Part shown: positions 1-7,701 of the stretch, piece after piece
How the letters are laid out: the number at the start of each line of letters is the position of its first letter
Position numbering within the stretch: the first letter of the stretch is position 1
NCBI GenBank assembly: GCA_046756925.1
Contig: JBHHXH010000056.1
Location: forward strand, 1 to 19,870
DNA from: JAJDBU01 sp046756925
GTDB lineage: Bacteria > Nitrospirota > Nitrospiria > SBBL01 > JAADHI01
Direction of reading: 5' to 3'
DNA length: 19,870 nt
Notes under the pieces: model-generated
Told to the model about the DNA's origin: nothing
Databases searched by the model: none
What the model saw: the letters and a program-made list of their open reading frames with translations, nothing else
Made by a program: the position numbers and the translations under genes

Positions 1-102
1 GAAGGTTTAAGAGGATCGCTTGAAGGTTTAAGAGAATCGCTTGAAGGTTTAAGAGGATCGCTTGAAGGTTTAAGAGAATCGCTTGAAGGTTTAAGAGAAT
101 CG
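1..102. repeat. 21-bp tandem repeat, about five copies
   Basis: Five head-to-tail 21-bp units begin at 1, 22, 43, 64 and 85. The last loses identity after position 102. Units differ only at one base (GAGGATC or GAGAATC), in the order A-B-A-B-B, so a 42-bp A-B dimer may have been copied. The array touches the window edge, so the true copy number is unknown. There are no unique spacers between units, so it is not a CRISPR array. The period is a multiple of three, and only one forward frame is free of stops. Confidence 0.95.
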
Positions 103-198
103 GATGACGGTCTCAGGTTTTCTAGCGGATGTTGTTTTAATCTTTGGGATATTTTCCCGGTGATGTGTTTTCCGATCGATCCTAGAAATGAACGCTGA
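1..198 (+). CDS. possible 3' end of a heptapeptide-repeat protein (partial)
   Basis: Forward frame 1 is open from the window edge to TGA at 196-198; the other two forward frames are broken by stops in every repeat unit. It reads as repeats of EGLRESL or EGLRGSL, with leucines spaced 3 and 4 apart as in a coiled coil, followed by a non-repetitive tail of about 23 residues that is rich in Phe and Cys. A sixth, degenerate unit at 106-126 keeps Asp-Gly-Leu-Arg in register although its Leu and Arg codons differ from those of the other units (CTC AGG instead of TTA AGA). That hints at selection on the protein. The frame would overlap the 3' end of the convergent gene by 17 bp. No start is visible and I recognise no family. 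It may equally be non-coding repeat DNA. Confidence 0.3.
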   Translation, partial: EGLRGSLEGLRESLEGLRGSLEGLRESLEGLRESDDGLRFSSGCCFNLWDIFPVMCFPIDPRNER

Positions 199-823
199 CG
201 CCGAAGTTTGCCCGTTCATCATCCAGTGTAAAGTAAGGGACAAGCGTATCGTTTCCCGAGTAAGCGCGATAGAAGTTTATCGCAGTGTGTAGGAACGCCG
301 CGCCGGTAATCGCATGATGCGACAAGCCGGTTTCTTGTGCAATGCCAACCGGGTCGTAGCTGGGATTGTTGCTTCCCTTAATATAAAAAGACCACACGCT
401 GTACCATAGAAAATCCGTTCCGGAGAAAAACAACAAGGCTTTATTATAGGTTGTGGCTGTGCGCCTATAGTTTACCAGGGCCATGTTAAAAAGATGATTT
501 GAAGCCACGACGCCGGCCGCTCGAAAAGGAAGGATCGATTCCGGGGCGATGCCTCTTGCCGATGAAAGGCCCAGGAAGAAATTTCCACCCTGGCTCTTGA
601 AAAAATCCATCCGTACATCTTCCCCATCGACCATATTGGCCACGAGATGGTGCCCTGTTTCGTGGGTGACCATATGCGTTAAGAATGCCGCGCTTCCTTG
701 AAGCAGGTCGCCGAATCCCATTGCATGGGTTTTGGCGTTTAAGCCGAACCCCAAAAGCAGGGCCATCCCGCCGACGAGAAGGTATTTCTTGTGGATGTTT
801 TGTGGCCGGATGGTTGGTTCCAT
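182..823 (-). CDS. putative membrane/exported HETGH zinc-protease-like protein
   Basis: This 213-residue protein has one hydrophobic segment at about residues 13-30 (signal peptide or membrane anchor). A zinc-metallopeptidase-type HExxH motif, HETGH, lies at residues 54-58, next to a further His. Downstream are mostly hydrophobic stretches, a conserved-looking NPSYDPVGIAQETG segment and several further His residues. The context of the motif recalls M50-like membrane peptidases, but the protein is short and I cannot place it in a named family. It ends NFGVSVHF, an alternating pattern with terminal Phe like the last strand of outer-membrane proteins; this could be coincidence. The ATG at 823 has only a weak purine-rich site (AAGAGAC) ahead of it. 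It is monocistronic, in the same orientation as gltBD but about 530 bp away from it. Proteolytic activity is inferred from the motif alone. Confidence 0.75.
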   Translation of the reverse strand: MEPTIRPQNIHKKYLLVGGMALLLGFGLNAKTHAMGFGDLLQGSAAFLTHMVTHETGHHLVANMVDGEDVRMDFFKSQGGNFFLGLSSARGIAPESILPFRAAGVVASNHLFNMALVNYRRTATTYNKALLFFSGTDFLWYSVWSFYIKGSNNPSYDPVGIAQETGLSHHAITGAAFLHTAINFYRAYSGNDTLVPYFTLDDERANFGVSVHF

Positions 824-1352
824 TTTTTAGTCTCTTATCTGTCCGATACGCTTATACATAAGGTTATTCCCACTTTTGGTATTAAGCAATCCCCTCAAAC
901 GAGGGGGGTCGGATATGCCGACGGTATTTCCATCGTATTCACGCTGTTCATGGCGCCTCTGGAGATGACGGTTGGCTTGGGTCTTTATTAAGCATAAAAA
1001 GCATTGATTTTATTGATTAAATAATACAAAGACGATAAACGCCATTCGGGTTGTGTGCGGGGCATGTCATGAAATCGATCAGTATGGAAATCGCGGCCGG
1101 GTTAGAATCGATTTAGGAGAACAATGGGGTAAGGATCAAGGTGGTGGATAATCGGGATGGGAATCGGCGGTCAAGAAAGAAGGGTTGCGGTCTTTATGCC
1201 AATAGTGATGTATATGATGTATATAAGGTTTGGAAATGGCGGGACGATGAAAATAAGCCCTGATAGTAAACGGTTTTTGGGGTATAAAGCGATGGCGTTT
1301 AGAAGTAGAAACTGATTTGGAGGCTTACGAGGTTTGCGGTGACGAAACAGGC
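824..1352. other. 529-bp interval with no confident gene
   Basis: This lies between the HETGH-protein gene and the 3' end of gltD. I see no RNA gene and no convincing promoter. It holds a short hairpin (CCCCTC/GAGGGG, 891-906, 4-nt loop) with no T-tract. It also has an SD-like AGGAG (1115-1119) followed by ATG GGG TAA at 1124-1132, and a weak 40-codon ORF (1141-1263). No clear intrinsic terminator follows gltD. The upstream part should hold the promoter of the HETGH gene; the best match is TTGCTT with TAACCT 17 bp on (minus strand), which is poor. Confidence 0.6.
1141..1263 (+). CDS. weak small-ORF candidate, 40 codons
   Basis: A frame beginning GTG GTG at 1141 runs 40 codons to TGA at 1261-1263, followed at once by TAG. 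An AAGGA ribosome-binding-like site at 1131-1135 sits 5 nt before the GTG. The product would be basic at first (RRSRKK) and then rich in Tyr, Asp and Trp, with an in-frame duplication of Asp-Val-Tyr from the 9-bp direct repeat at 1207-1224. The frame extends only 24 nt upstream of the GTG. I recognise no family, and a 40-codon open frame can arise by chance. The spacing of the ribosome-binding-like site is the only positive sign. Confidence 0.15.
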   Translation: MVDNRDGNRRSRKKGCGLYANSDVYDVYKVWKWRDDENKP

Positions 1353-2759
1353 TTAATTCGCCGCCAAGTATCGCTCAATCCCCTTGGCCGCTTCGCGCCC
1401 TTCGTGAATCGCCCAGACGATCAGCGAGGCTCCGAGATTGATATCGCCGGCGGCAAAAACGCCATTGACGTTGGTCATGCGATGCGCATCGACACAAACA
1501 TTGCCCCGCGTATCGGTTTTGACCCCGAGGTCCGTCAAAAGACCTTTTTTATCAGGGCCGGTAAAACCCAAGGCCAGGAGTACGAGATCCGCCTTTATTT
1601 CAAACCCGCTTCCGGGTATTTCATTAAACCGAAGGCCTGCCGCGTCTTTTGACATCTCAACACGGATTCCGTGCAGTTTATCGACATGGCCCTTCTTATG
1701 GGAAAAGCGTTTTGTTAGGAAGGACCAATCTCTCATGCCGCCTTCTTCGTGGGCAGGGGTGGTTCTCAGTTTCATGGGCCACAGGGGCCAAGGCGAGTGT
1801 TCGGAGCGCTTGGACGGCGGTTTTGGGAGTAATTCTATCTGGCGGACTTCAAGTGCATCCTGGCGATGACAGGTGCCGAGGCAGTCGGCTCCCGTATCTC
1901 CGCCCCCTAAAATCACAACGTGTTTATTTTTCGCTGTAATCTCGGTGGCCGGATCGATGATGTCCCTCGCCCCTTTTTTGTTCTGTTGCGTGAGATAGTC
2001 CATGGCCAGGTGGATCCCTTGATACTCCCTCCCTGGGATGGGCAAGTCCCGGGCAACTTCCGCGCCGGTGGCCAGACAAATCGCATCGAATTCCCTGGTG
2101 AGGGATGCGGAGGGCATATCCGAACCGACATGGATGTCCGTCTTAAAGACGACGCCTTCGGCCTCGAGCTGATGGAGTCGTCGATCGATCCATTTCTTTT
2201 CCATTTTAAAATCCGGAATGCCGTATCGCAAAAGACCTCCAAGCCGGTCGGATTTTTCAAAAACAATGACGGCATGTCCGCTGCGGCGAAGCTGTTGGGC
2301 CGCGGCCAAACCGGCCGGGCCGGATCCGATCACGGCGACCTTTTTCCCCGTTTCGCGTTTTGGCGGAAGGGGTGTGACCCATCCTTCTGAAAATCCCTTT
2401 TCGATGATGTTCCATTCGAGCACGCGAATGGAAACCGGCTTGTCGATAATTCCGAGAACGCAAGCCGATTCGCAGGGGGCCGGACAAAGCCGCCCCGTAA
2501 ATTCCGGGAAGTTATTGGTGTGATGCAAGGCTTTTAAAGCATCTCTCCACCGTCCTCTGGAGACCAAGTCGTTCCATTCCGGGATGATATTCTGTACGGG
2601 ACAACCCGACCATCCTTGGCAAAAAGGGACGCCGCAATCCATGCATCGCGCACCCTGCTGTTTGAGGGTTTCTTCTCCGATCGGCAGATAAATTTCCCGC
2701 CAATCTAGAATACGCTCATTCGTGGGACGTTTTCGAGGATCCTTCCGGGTGTTTTTCAT
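1353..2759 (-). CDS. gltD: glutamate synthase [NADPH] small (beta) subunit
   Basis: GltD oxidises NADPH and passes electrons through FAD and Fe-S clusters to GltB, which makes two glutamates from glutamine and 2-oxoglutarate. The 468-residue product has the usual length. The N-terminal Fe-S domain carries Cys39, Cys42, Cys47 and Cys53, then LCPAPCESAC (Cys92, 96, 100). The FAD-binding GSGPAG is at 145-150. A second dinucleotide fold with GGGDTGAD near residue 285 is for NADPH, and a C-terminal AAGD motif near 440 contacts FAD. I chose ATG at 2759 because AGAGG lies 4 nt before it. An alternative GTG at 2780 overlaps the gltB stop and would add seven residues. The gene follows gltB with a 13-nt gap and is surely co-transcribed. 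Similar NADPH oxidoreductases exist, but the gltB partner settles the name. Confidence 0.97.
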   Translation of the reverse strand: MKNTRKDPRKRPTNERILDWREIYLPIGEETLKQQGARCMDCGVPFCQGWSGCPVQNIIPEWNDLVSRGRWRDALKALHHTNNFPEFTGRLCPAPCESACVLGIIDKPVSIRVLEWNIIEKGFSEGWVTPLPPKRETGKKVAVIGSGPAGLAAAQQLRRSGHAVIVFEKSDRLGGLLRYGIPDFKMEKKWIDRRLHQLEAEGVVFKTDIHVGSDMPSASLTREFDAICLATGAEVARDLPIPGREYQGIHLAMDYLTQQNKKGARDIIDPATEITAKNKHVVILGGGDTGADCLGTCHRQDALEVRQIELLPKPPSKRSEHSPWPLWPMKLRTTPAHEEGGMRDWSFLTKRFSHKKGHVDKLHGIRVEMSKDAAGLRFNEIPGSGFEIKADLVLLALGFTGPDKKGLLTDLGVKTDTRGNVCVDAHRMTNVNGVFAAGDINLGASLIVWAIHEGREAAKGIERYLAAN

Positions 2760-2772
2760 AAAGCCTCTTAAT

Positions 2773-5700
2773 TCACCCACGAATGCCCGCCTCCTTCATC
2801 CTTCTATCTTCCAAGACTTTTTTATATTCCATGGAGATTACTTTGACAAACTGCGGCAAGCACGTTTCCCACTGTTCTAATATTCTTCTTCCCTTGGCGC
2901 TTTGTGTATATCGGACATGTTTTTCAATGAATGTTTTCAGTCGAAGTATGTCCTCGGGATCGTCGACCGCTTCCAGCTCAACAAGGCTTAAGTTGCATTG
3001 TTTTTCAAATCCGTTCTCTTCGTTCAGCACATAAGCCACGCCGCCGCTCATCCCTGCCGCGAAATTTCGACCGGTTTTCCCGAGAACGACCACCGTGCCG
3101 CCCGTCATATACTCGCAGCCGTGATCTCCCACGCCTTCCACCACGGCGTTCGCACCGCTGTTTCTCACGGCAAAGCGTTCACCCGCAAGTCCGTAAAAAT
3201 ACGCCTCGCCTGCGGTGGCCCCATAAAGGGATGTGTTTCCGATGATGATGGTTTCCTCGGGAACGAAGATGGAATGCTTGGGGGGATAGACCACGATACG
3301 GCCTCCGGAGAGACCCTTGCCGGTATAATCGTTCGAATCGCCTTCAAGGGTCAAGGAGACGCCCTTGACGCAAAAGGCGCCGAAGCTTTGTCCGGCCGTG
3401 CCGGTGAAATCGAAGCGGATGGTGTCATCCGGCAGCCCTTCGGATCCGTAACGTTCCGCGATTTCGCCCGAGAGCATGGCACCCACCGTTCGATGGGTAT
3501 TTCTGATTTCAAGTTTCGAGTAAACCGGTGTTTTTTCGTGAATGGCTTTTTTTGAGATTTTTATCAATTGATGGTCTAAGGCCTTTTCAATGCCGTGATC
3601 TTGCGGTTGAACGCATGAAACGGCGATATCCGGAGCAGTGTCAGGACGATACAAGATGGCGGAAAGGTCAAGCCCGCGCGCCTTCCAATGATCCAGCGCT
3701 TTTTGAGGCCGGATCATGTCTGACCGGCCGATGAGCTCCTCGATGCGCCGGAAACCGAGTTGCGCCATCCACTTGCGGACTTCCCTTGCGATGAACTGAA
3801 AATAGGTGACGACATCTTCCGCTTTGCCTTTGTATTTTTTACGAAGGATCGGATCTTGAGTAGCGATGCCAACCGGACAGGTATTGAGATGGCATTTCCG
3901 CATCATGATACAACCTTCCACGATCAGTGGCGCCGTCGAAAAACCGAATTCTTCGGCGCCCAGCATGGCGGCGATGATGACATCTCGTCCGGTTTTAAAT
4001 TGGCCATCGGTTTGAATCCGGGTCCGGCCGCGGAGGTTGTTTAGTACGAGGGTTTGGTGTGTTTCGGCCAAACCCAGCTCCCAGGGGAGCCCGGCATATT
4101 TGATGGAAGAAGAGGCGGCCGCACCCGTGCCGCCGGAGCCGCCGGAGATCAGGATCAAATCGGCATGGGCCTTGGCGACGCCGGCTGCCACGGTGCCGAC
4201 GCCGATCTCCGAGACGAGTTTCACGGAGACGGCGGCCTTGGGGTTTACATTTTTTAAGTCGTAGATCAGTTGTGCCAGGTCTTCGATGGAATAAATGTCA
4301 TGGTGCGGGGGCGGGGAGATCAAGGTGACCCCGGGTGTAGAGAAACGCAGTCTGGCGATAATTTCGTCTACTTTGTGTCCTGGGAGTTGTCCGCCTTCCC
4401 CGGGTTTTGCACCTTGCGCCATTTTAATTTGGAGTTCGGTAGCGTGTGCCAGATAATCCGTCGTCACGCCAAACCTTCCGGAAGCCACTTGTTTAATCGC
4501 GCTGTTGCGTTCGTCTCGAAAGCGTTCGGGATCTTCCCCTCCCTCACCAGTGTTGCTACGACCCCCGACTCGGTTCATGGCGATCGCGAGTGTTTCATGG
4601 GCTTCTTTGCTGATGGCGCCGTAGGACATGGCACCGGTGGTAAAGCGCTTCATGATTTCGGAGGCCGGTTCGACTTCTTCAATGGGAATCGGTCCTGTTT
4701 CTTTAAACTCGAAGAGCCCTCTTAATGTGGATCGGCCTTTCGATTCATCGTGGACAAGACGCGTAAATTTTTTGAAGGTTTCGAAATCCTTTTTATTGCA
4801 AGCATGTTGCAAGGTGGCGATCGTTTCCGGGTTCCAATTGTGGTGTTCTCCTTGAATCCGATAGTGGTATTCTCCCCCGAAGTCGAGCTGCTGGATCGGA
4901 TGAAAGGTATGGTAAGCGGTCCGATGCCGATGGAGGGTTTCTTCCGCGACGGTTTCAATCCCGATCCCTCCGATCCTTGAAGCCGTGCCGGTAAAGTAAC
5001 GTTCGACCAGGGCGGCATCGAGACCCACGGCTTCGAAAATTTGAGCGCCGCAATAGCTTTGAACGGTCGAGATGCCCATCTTGGAAAAGATCTTTAAAAG
5101 GCCCTTGTTGATGGCCTTGATATATTTGACCTCGGCGGTCGTCTCGTCGATGGCTTCAGGGAAATATCCTTCCCGTGAAATATCGGTGAGGGTTTCAAAT
5201 GCAAGATATGGATTGACGGCGCCGGCGCCGTAACCGATCAACAGAGCGAAATGGGGAACTTCCCTGGCTTCACCGGTTTCCACGATCAAACCGACTTCCG
5301 TACGACGCGATTCTCGAATCAGATGATGGTGGACGGTGGAGATGGCCAGCAGAGAGGGAATGGGCGCCCAGTCTGCATTGATGCCACGGTCGCTTAAAAT
5401 AATAAAGGTATAGCCGTCATGGATCGCGGCGCTGGCCTGCTGGCAGAGTTTATCGAGGGCGATGGCCAATTCTTTCGGTCCGTTTGCGGCGCGGAAGAGC
5501 ATCTTCAGGGTAATGGTTTTAAAATGTCCATCAGAAATCTGTCGAATTTTTTCAAGATCGGCATTGGTGAGAACCGGCTGGTGGACCTTGATTCGGCGTG
5601 CATGCTCCGGGGTTTCCCCCAAGAGGTTGGCCTTTGGGCCGATTGTCGTAATGAGGGACATGACCAGGTGTTCTCGAATCGGATCGATCGGCGGGTTGGT

Positions 5701-7311
5701 AACTTGGGCAAAGAGTTGCTTGAAATATTTAAAGAGCAGTTTGGATTGATTTGATAAGACCGCCAAGGGCGTGTCATCTCCCATGGAACTGATGGCTTCT
5801 TCGCCCAAGACGGCCATGGGCGCCAGCAGGAGTTTTAGGTCCTCGATGGTGTAGCCGAAGGTTTGCTGTCTTTGCCGAAGGGTAATGTGATCCGGTTGCA
5901 GGACGTTCAATGGCACGGGGAGCTCTTCGATGCTGATCCGGTGTTCCGCCACCCATTTCCGGTAGGGTTTTTGGGCCGCCATCTTTTCTTTAATTTCGTC
6001 ATCTTCGATAATGCGGCCTTGGGTCGTATCGATTAAAAACATTTTTCCCGGTTGCAGACGCCCTTTTGTTCGAATTTCCTCCGGCTTAAAAGTCAGGACG
6101 CCGGATTCGGAAGACAGGATGGCTAAATCGTCCTGGGTGACCAAATAACGCGCAGGCCGTAAACCGTTTCGATCGAGGGTCGCGCCGATCATCCTGCCAT
6201 CCGTGAAGGCCATTGCCGCCGGGCCGTCCCAGGGCTCCATCATGGCCGCATGATATTCATAAAAGCCTCTCCGGTCGAGGTCCATATGCGGGTTGCCGGC
6301 CCAGGCTTCCGGGATCAACATCATCATCGCATGGGGCAACGATCTGCCGCCCATGACGAGAAATTCAAGGGCGTTGTCGAAACAGGCCGAATCACTTTGG
6401 TCGGGATAGATGATGGGGAAAAGCTCCTCGAGGCTGTCTCCAAACAACTTGGATGAAAAACGCCCCTGCCGTGCGCGCATCCAGTTAACGTTTCCTTTGA
6501 GCGCGTTGATTTCTCCGTTGTGACAGGTATATCGATAAGGATGGGCCAAGGGCCAAGCGGGAAAGGTGTTGGTGGAAAATCTGGAGTGTACCAGGGCCAG
6601 CGCACTTTCGGTTTGTGGATCGGATAGATCCGGATAAAAGAAAGGCAGCTGTTCCGGAAGCAGCAGCCCCTTGTAAATAATGGTTCTACAAGAAAGGCTG
6701 CAGATGTAAAAAGACGATTTGTCACCGATCGCCGACTCACGAACGGCGTTTTCGACACGTTTTCGTATGAGATAGAGTTTTCGCTCGAATTCGTTTTCAC
6801 TCAAGATGCCGCGGGCGATAAAGACCTGCCGAATGTTCGGACGGGTTTTATTGGCGATTCGTCCGATGTGGTCGTCCTTGGTCGGCACCGCTCTCCAGCC
6901 GAGCAGGTGCTGATCTTCTTCTTCGATAATTTTTTCGAGGAGGCGTTCACAGGCTTTTCTCTCGTTGGCTTCGGAAGGAAGAAAGATCATTCCGACGCCA
7001 TAGGCGCCTTGGGGGGGCAGGGAAATGGCGTTTTCCCCTGCAATCTGTTCAAAAAGCGCATGCGGTATTTGAAGTAAAATGCCTGCGCCGTCGCCGGTAT
7101 CCGGATCGGCTCCGACGGCGCCTCGATGGGTGAGGTTTTGCAGGATCTGGAATCCTTTTTGGACAATATCGTGAGACCGAATCCCCTTGATATTGACGAC
7201 AAAACCAATTCCGCAGGCATCGTGTTCGTGCGCCGGGTCGTAGAGCCCTTGTCGAGGGGGAAGATGTGGGATAAAGGTCTTCTTTTTCGAATTGTGTAAT
7301 GATTTTTTCAT
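2773..7311 (-). CDS. gltB: glutamate synthase [NADPH] large (alpha) subunit
   Basis: GltB hydrolyses glutamine and moves the ammonia through a tunnel to 2-oxoglutarate. The 1512-residue product matches the family. A 32-residue propeptide precedes Cys33 (in DACGIGF), the expected N-terminal nucleophile of the class II glutaminase domain, about 33-430. A central domain follows. The FMN-binding synthase domain, about 850-1220, includes GEGGQLPGHKV and the 3Fe-4S cysteines in CIMMRKCHLNTCPVG near residue 1135. The C-terminal GXGXG beta-helix domain is last. I chose ATG at 7311: GGGAG lies 4 nt upstream, and a good promoter places the transcript start near 7356. Longer in-frame starts at 7353 (ATG) and 7392 (TTG) lack ribosome binding sites, and the latter is the promoter -35 box itself. 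First gene of gltB-gltD. Confidence 0.98.
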   Translation of the reverse strand: MKKSLHNSKKKTFIPHLPPRQGLYDPAHEHDACGIGFVVNIKGIRSHDIVQKGFQILQNLTHRGAVGADPDTGDGAGILLQIPHALFEQIAGENAISLPPQGAYGVGMIFLPSEANERKACERLLEKIIEEEDQHLLGWRAVPTKDDHIGRIANKTRPNIRQVFIARGILSENEFERKLYLIRKRVENAVRESAIGDKSSFYICSLSCRTIIYKGLLLPEQLPFFYPDLSDPQTESALALVHSRFSTNTFPAWPLAHPYRYTCHNGEINALKGNVNWMRARQGRFSSKLFGDSLEELFPIIYPDQSDSACFDNALEFLVMGGRSLPHAMMMLIPEAWAGNPHMDLDRRGFYEYHAAMMEPWDGPAAMAFTDGRMIGATLDRNGLRPARYLVTQDDLAILSSESGVLTFKPEEIRTKGRLQPGKMFLIDTTQGRIIEDDEIKEKMAAQKPYRKWVAEHRISIEELPVPLNVLQPDHITLRQRQQTFGYTIEDLKLLLAPMAVLGEEAISSMGDDTPLAVLSNQSKLLFKYFKQLFAQVTNPPIDPIREHLVMSLITTIGPKANLLGETPEHARRIKVHQPVLTNADLEKIRQISDGHFKTITLKMLFRAANGPKELAIALDKLCQQASAAIHDGYTFIILSDRGINADWAPIPSLLAISTVHHHLIRESRRTEVGLIVETGEAREVPHFALLIGYGAGAVNPYLAFETLTDISREGYFPEAIDETTAEVKYIKAINKGLLKIFSKMGISTVQSYCGAQIFEAVGLDAALVERYFTGTASRIGGIGIETVAEETLHRHRTAYHTFHPIQQLDFGGEYHYRIQGEHHNWNPETIATLQHACNKKDFETFKKFTRLVHDESKGRSTLRGLFEFKETGPIPIEEVEPASEIMKRFTTGAMSYGAISKEAHETLAIAMNRVGGRSNTGEGGEDPERFRDERNSAIKQVASGRFGVTTDYLAHATELQIKMAQGAKPGEGGQLPGHKVDEIIARLRFSTPGVTLISPPPHHDIYSIEDLAQLIYDLKNVNPKAAVSVKLVSEIGVGTVAAGVAKAHADLILISGGSGGTGAAASSSIKYAGLPWELGLAETHQTLVLNNLRGRTRIQTDGQFKTGRDVIIAAMLGAEEFGFSTAPLIVEGCIMMRKCHLNTCPVGIATQDPILRKKYKGKAEDVVTYFQFIAREVRKWMAQLGFRRIEELIGRSDMIRPQKALDHWKARGLDLSAILYRPDTAPDIAVSCVQPQDHGIEKALDHQLIKISKKAIHEKTPVYSKLEIRNTHRTVGAMLSGEIAERYGSEGLPDDTIRFDFTGTAGQSFGAFCVKGVSLTLEGDSNDYTGKGLSGGRIVVYPPKHSIFVPEETIIIGNTSLYGATAGEAYFYGLAGERFAVRNSGANAVVEGVGDHGCEYMTGGTVVVLGKTGRNFAAGMSGGVAYVLNEENGFEKQCNLSLVELEAVDDPEDILRLKTFIEKHVRYTQSAKGRRILEQWETCLPQFVKVISMEYKKVLEDRRMKEAGIRG

Positions 7312-7356
7312 AAGACTCCCGGTCTTTGTCCCATGACCGGGCAAAGACGACATATC
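7312..7356 (-). promoter_or_regulatory. gltB mRNA leader with three competing hairpins
   Basis: Read on the minus strand, the short leader contains overlapping inverted repeats. Stem A pairs GTCTTTG (7348-7342) with CAAAGAC (7328-7322). Stem B pairs CCCGGTC (7341-7335) with GACCGGG (7324-7318), which takes in the GGG of the gltB Shine-Dalgarno site. Stem C pairs AAGAC (7326-7322) with GTCTT (7316-7312), leaving the Shine-Dalgarno GGGA in the loop. All three use the same AAGAC core, so only one can form at a time. That is the geometry of a translational switch, but no ligand or protein is implied, and short complementary stretches can be fortuitous. Confidence 0.4.
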
Positions 7357-7362
7357 TTTTAG

Positions 7363-7392
7363 TTGGTAGCATGCGGGCCGGTTTTTTGTCAA
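7363..7392 (-). promoter_or_regulatory. sigma70-type promoter for gltBD
   Basis: On the minus strand, a perfect -35 TTGACA (7392-7387) is followed after 18 bp by TACCAA (7368-7363), a weak -10 hexamer preceded by an extended-10 TG at -1/-2 plus one base (TGC). The predicted start near 7356 gives a leader of about 45 nt before the gltB ATG at 7311. I saw no sigma54 -24/-12 pair nearby. Confidence 0.6.
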
Positions 7393-7652
7393 GGGGAGGG
7401 TGTCTAAAAACCCCAGTCTATTCGGGAAATTAGGGTAAATATTGCTTTTTGGGATGGGCGCTTCATTATTAAAACCCGCTGGGGATTGAGGGTGGTTTTC
7501 GGCTTATTAAGAAAGGTGTTTCGGATTTATTTGTCCGGCCTGCGGACGACTTTACGGCGACTTTACGATGAGATCGGCGGATGGTGAAGCAGACATCCGG
7601 CACCTTCTCAAACGGCCCAGGGGATCGTTAATCATTAAGTCCGGAAAGATGG
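7393..7652. other. divergent intergenic region with 11-bp direct repeat
   Basis: This non-coding interval lies between the gltB promoter (leftward) and the promoter of the PP-loop operon (rightward). It contains a perfect 5-bp hairpin GTCCG/CGGAC (7533-7547) running directly into two tandem 11-bp units, CGACTTTACGG and CGACTTTACGA (7547-7568). Units one helical turn apart would suit binding of a regulator to one face of DNA; that role is inference. No coding frame or RNA gene is apparent. Confidence 0.5.
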
Positions 7653-7681
7653 TTGACAGCACCTCGAGCCGTTGATAGTAT
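7653..7681 (+). promoter_or_regulatory. strong sigma70-type promoter for the PP-loop operon
   Basis: A perfect TTGACA (7653-7658), a 17-bp spacer and TAGTAT (7676-7681, 5 of 6 consensus bases) predict transcription from about 7688. The leader would be only about 14 nt and carries GGAGGGG (7693-7699) just before ATG 7702. This excludes the longer in-frame start at 7672, which lies within the promoter. Confidence 0.8.
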
Positions 7682-7701
7682 GCCGATTTTATGGAGGGGT
7701 A

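Noticed and set aside
1..102. CRISPR array
   Set aside because: The 21-bp units are directly adjacent with no unique spacers, and no cas genes are present.
891..906. Intrinsic terminator
   Set aside because: The CCCCTC/GAGGGG hairpin is only 6 bp and has no T-tract on either strand.
791..991. 66-codon forward frame overlapping the start of the HETGH gene
   Set aside because: It has no convincing ribosome binding site, antisense overlap with the HETGH gene, and no recognisable protein features.
2760..2780. GTG 2780 as the gltD start
   Set aside because: It would place the AGAGG ribosome binding site of ATG 2759 inside the gene; the ATG is better placed and gives a standard N-terminus.
1317..7077. 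Many long forward-strand frames opposite gltD and gltB, up to about 185 codons
   Set aside because: They are antisense shadows of two unmistakable genes, lack ribosome binding sites and show no family features.
7312..7392. Upstream gltB starts at TTG 7392 or ATG 7353
   Set aside because: The first is the -35 box of the promoter. The second lies at the expected transcript start and has no Shine-Dalgarno site.
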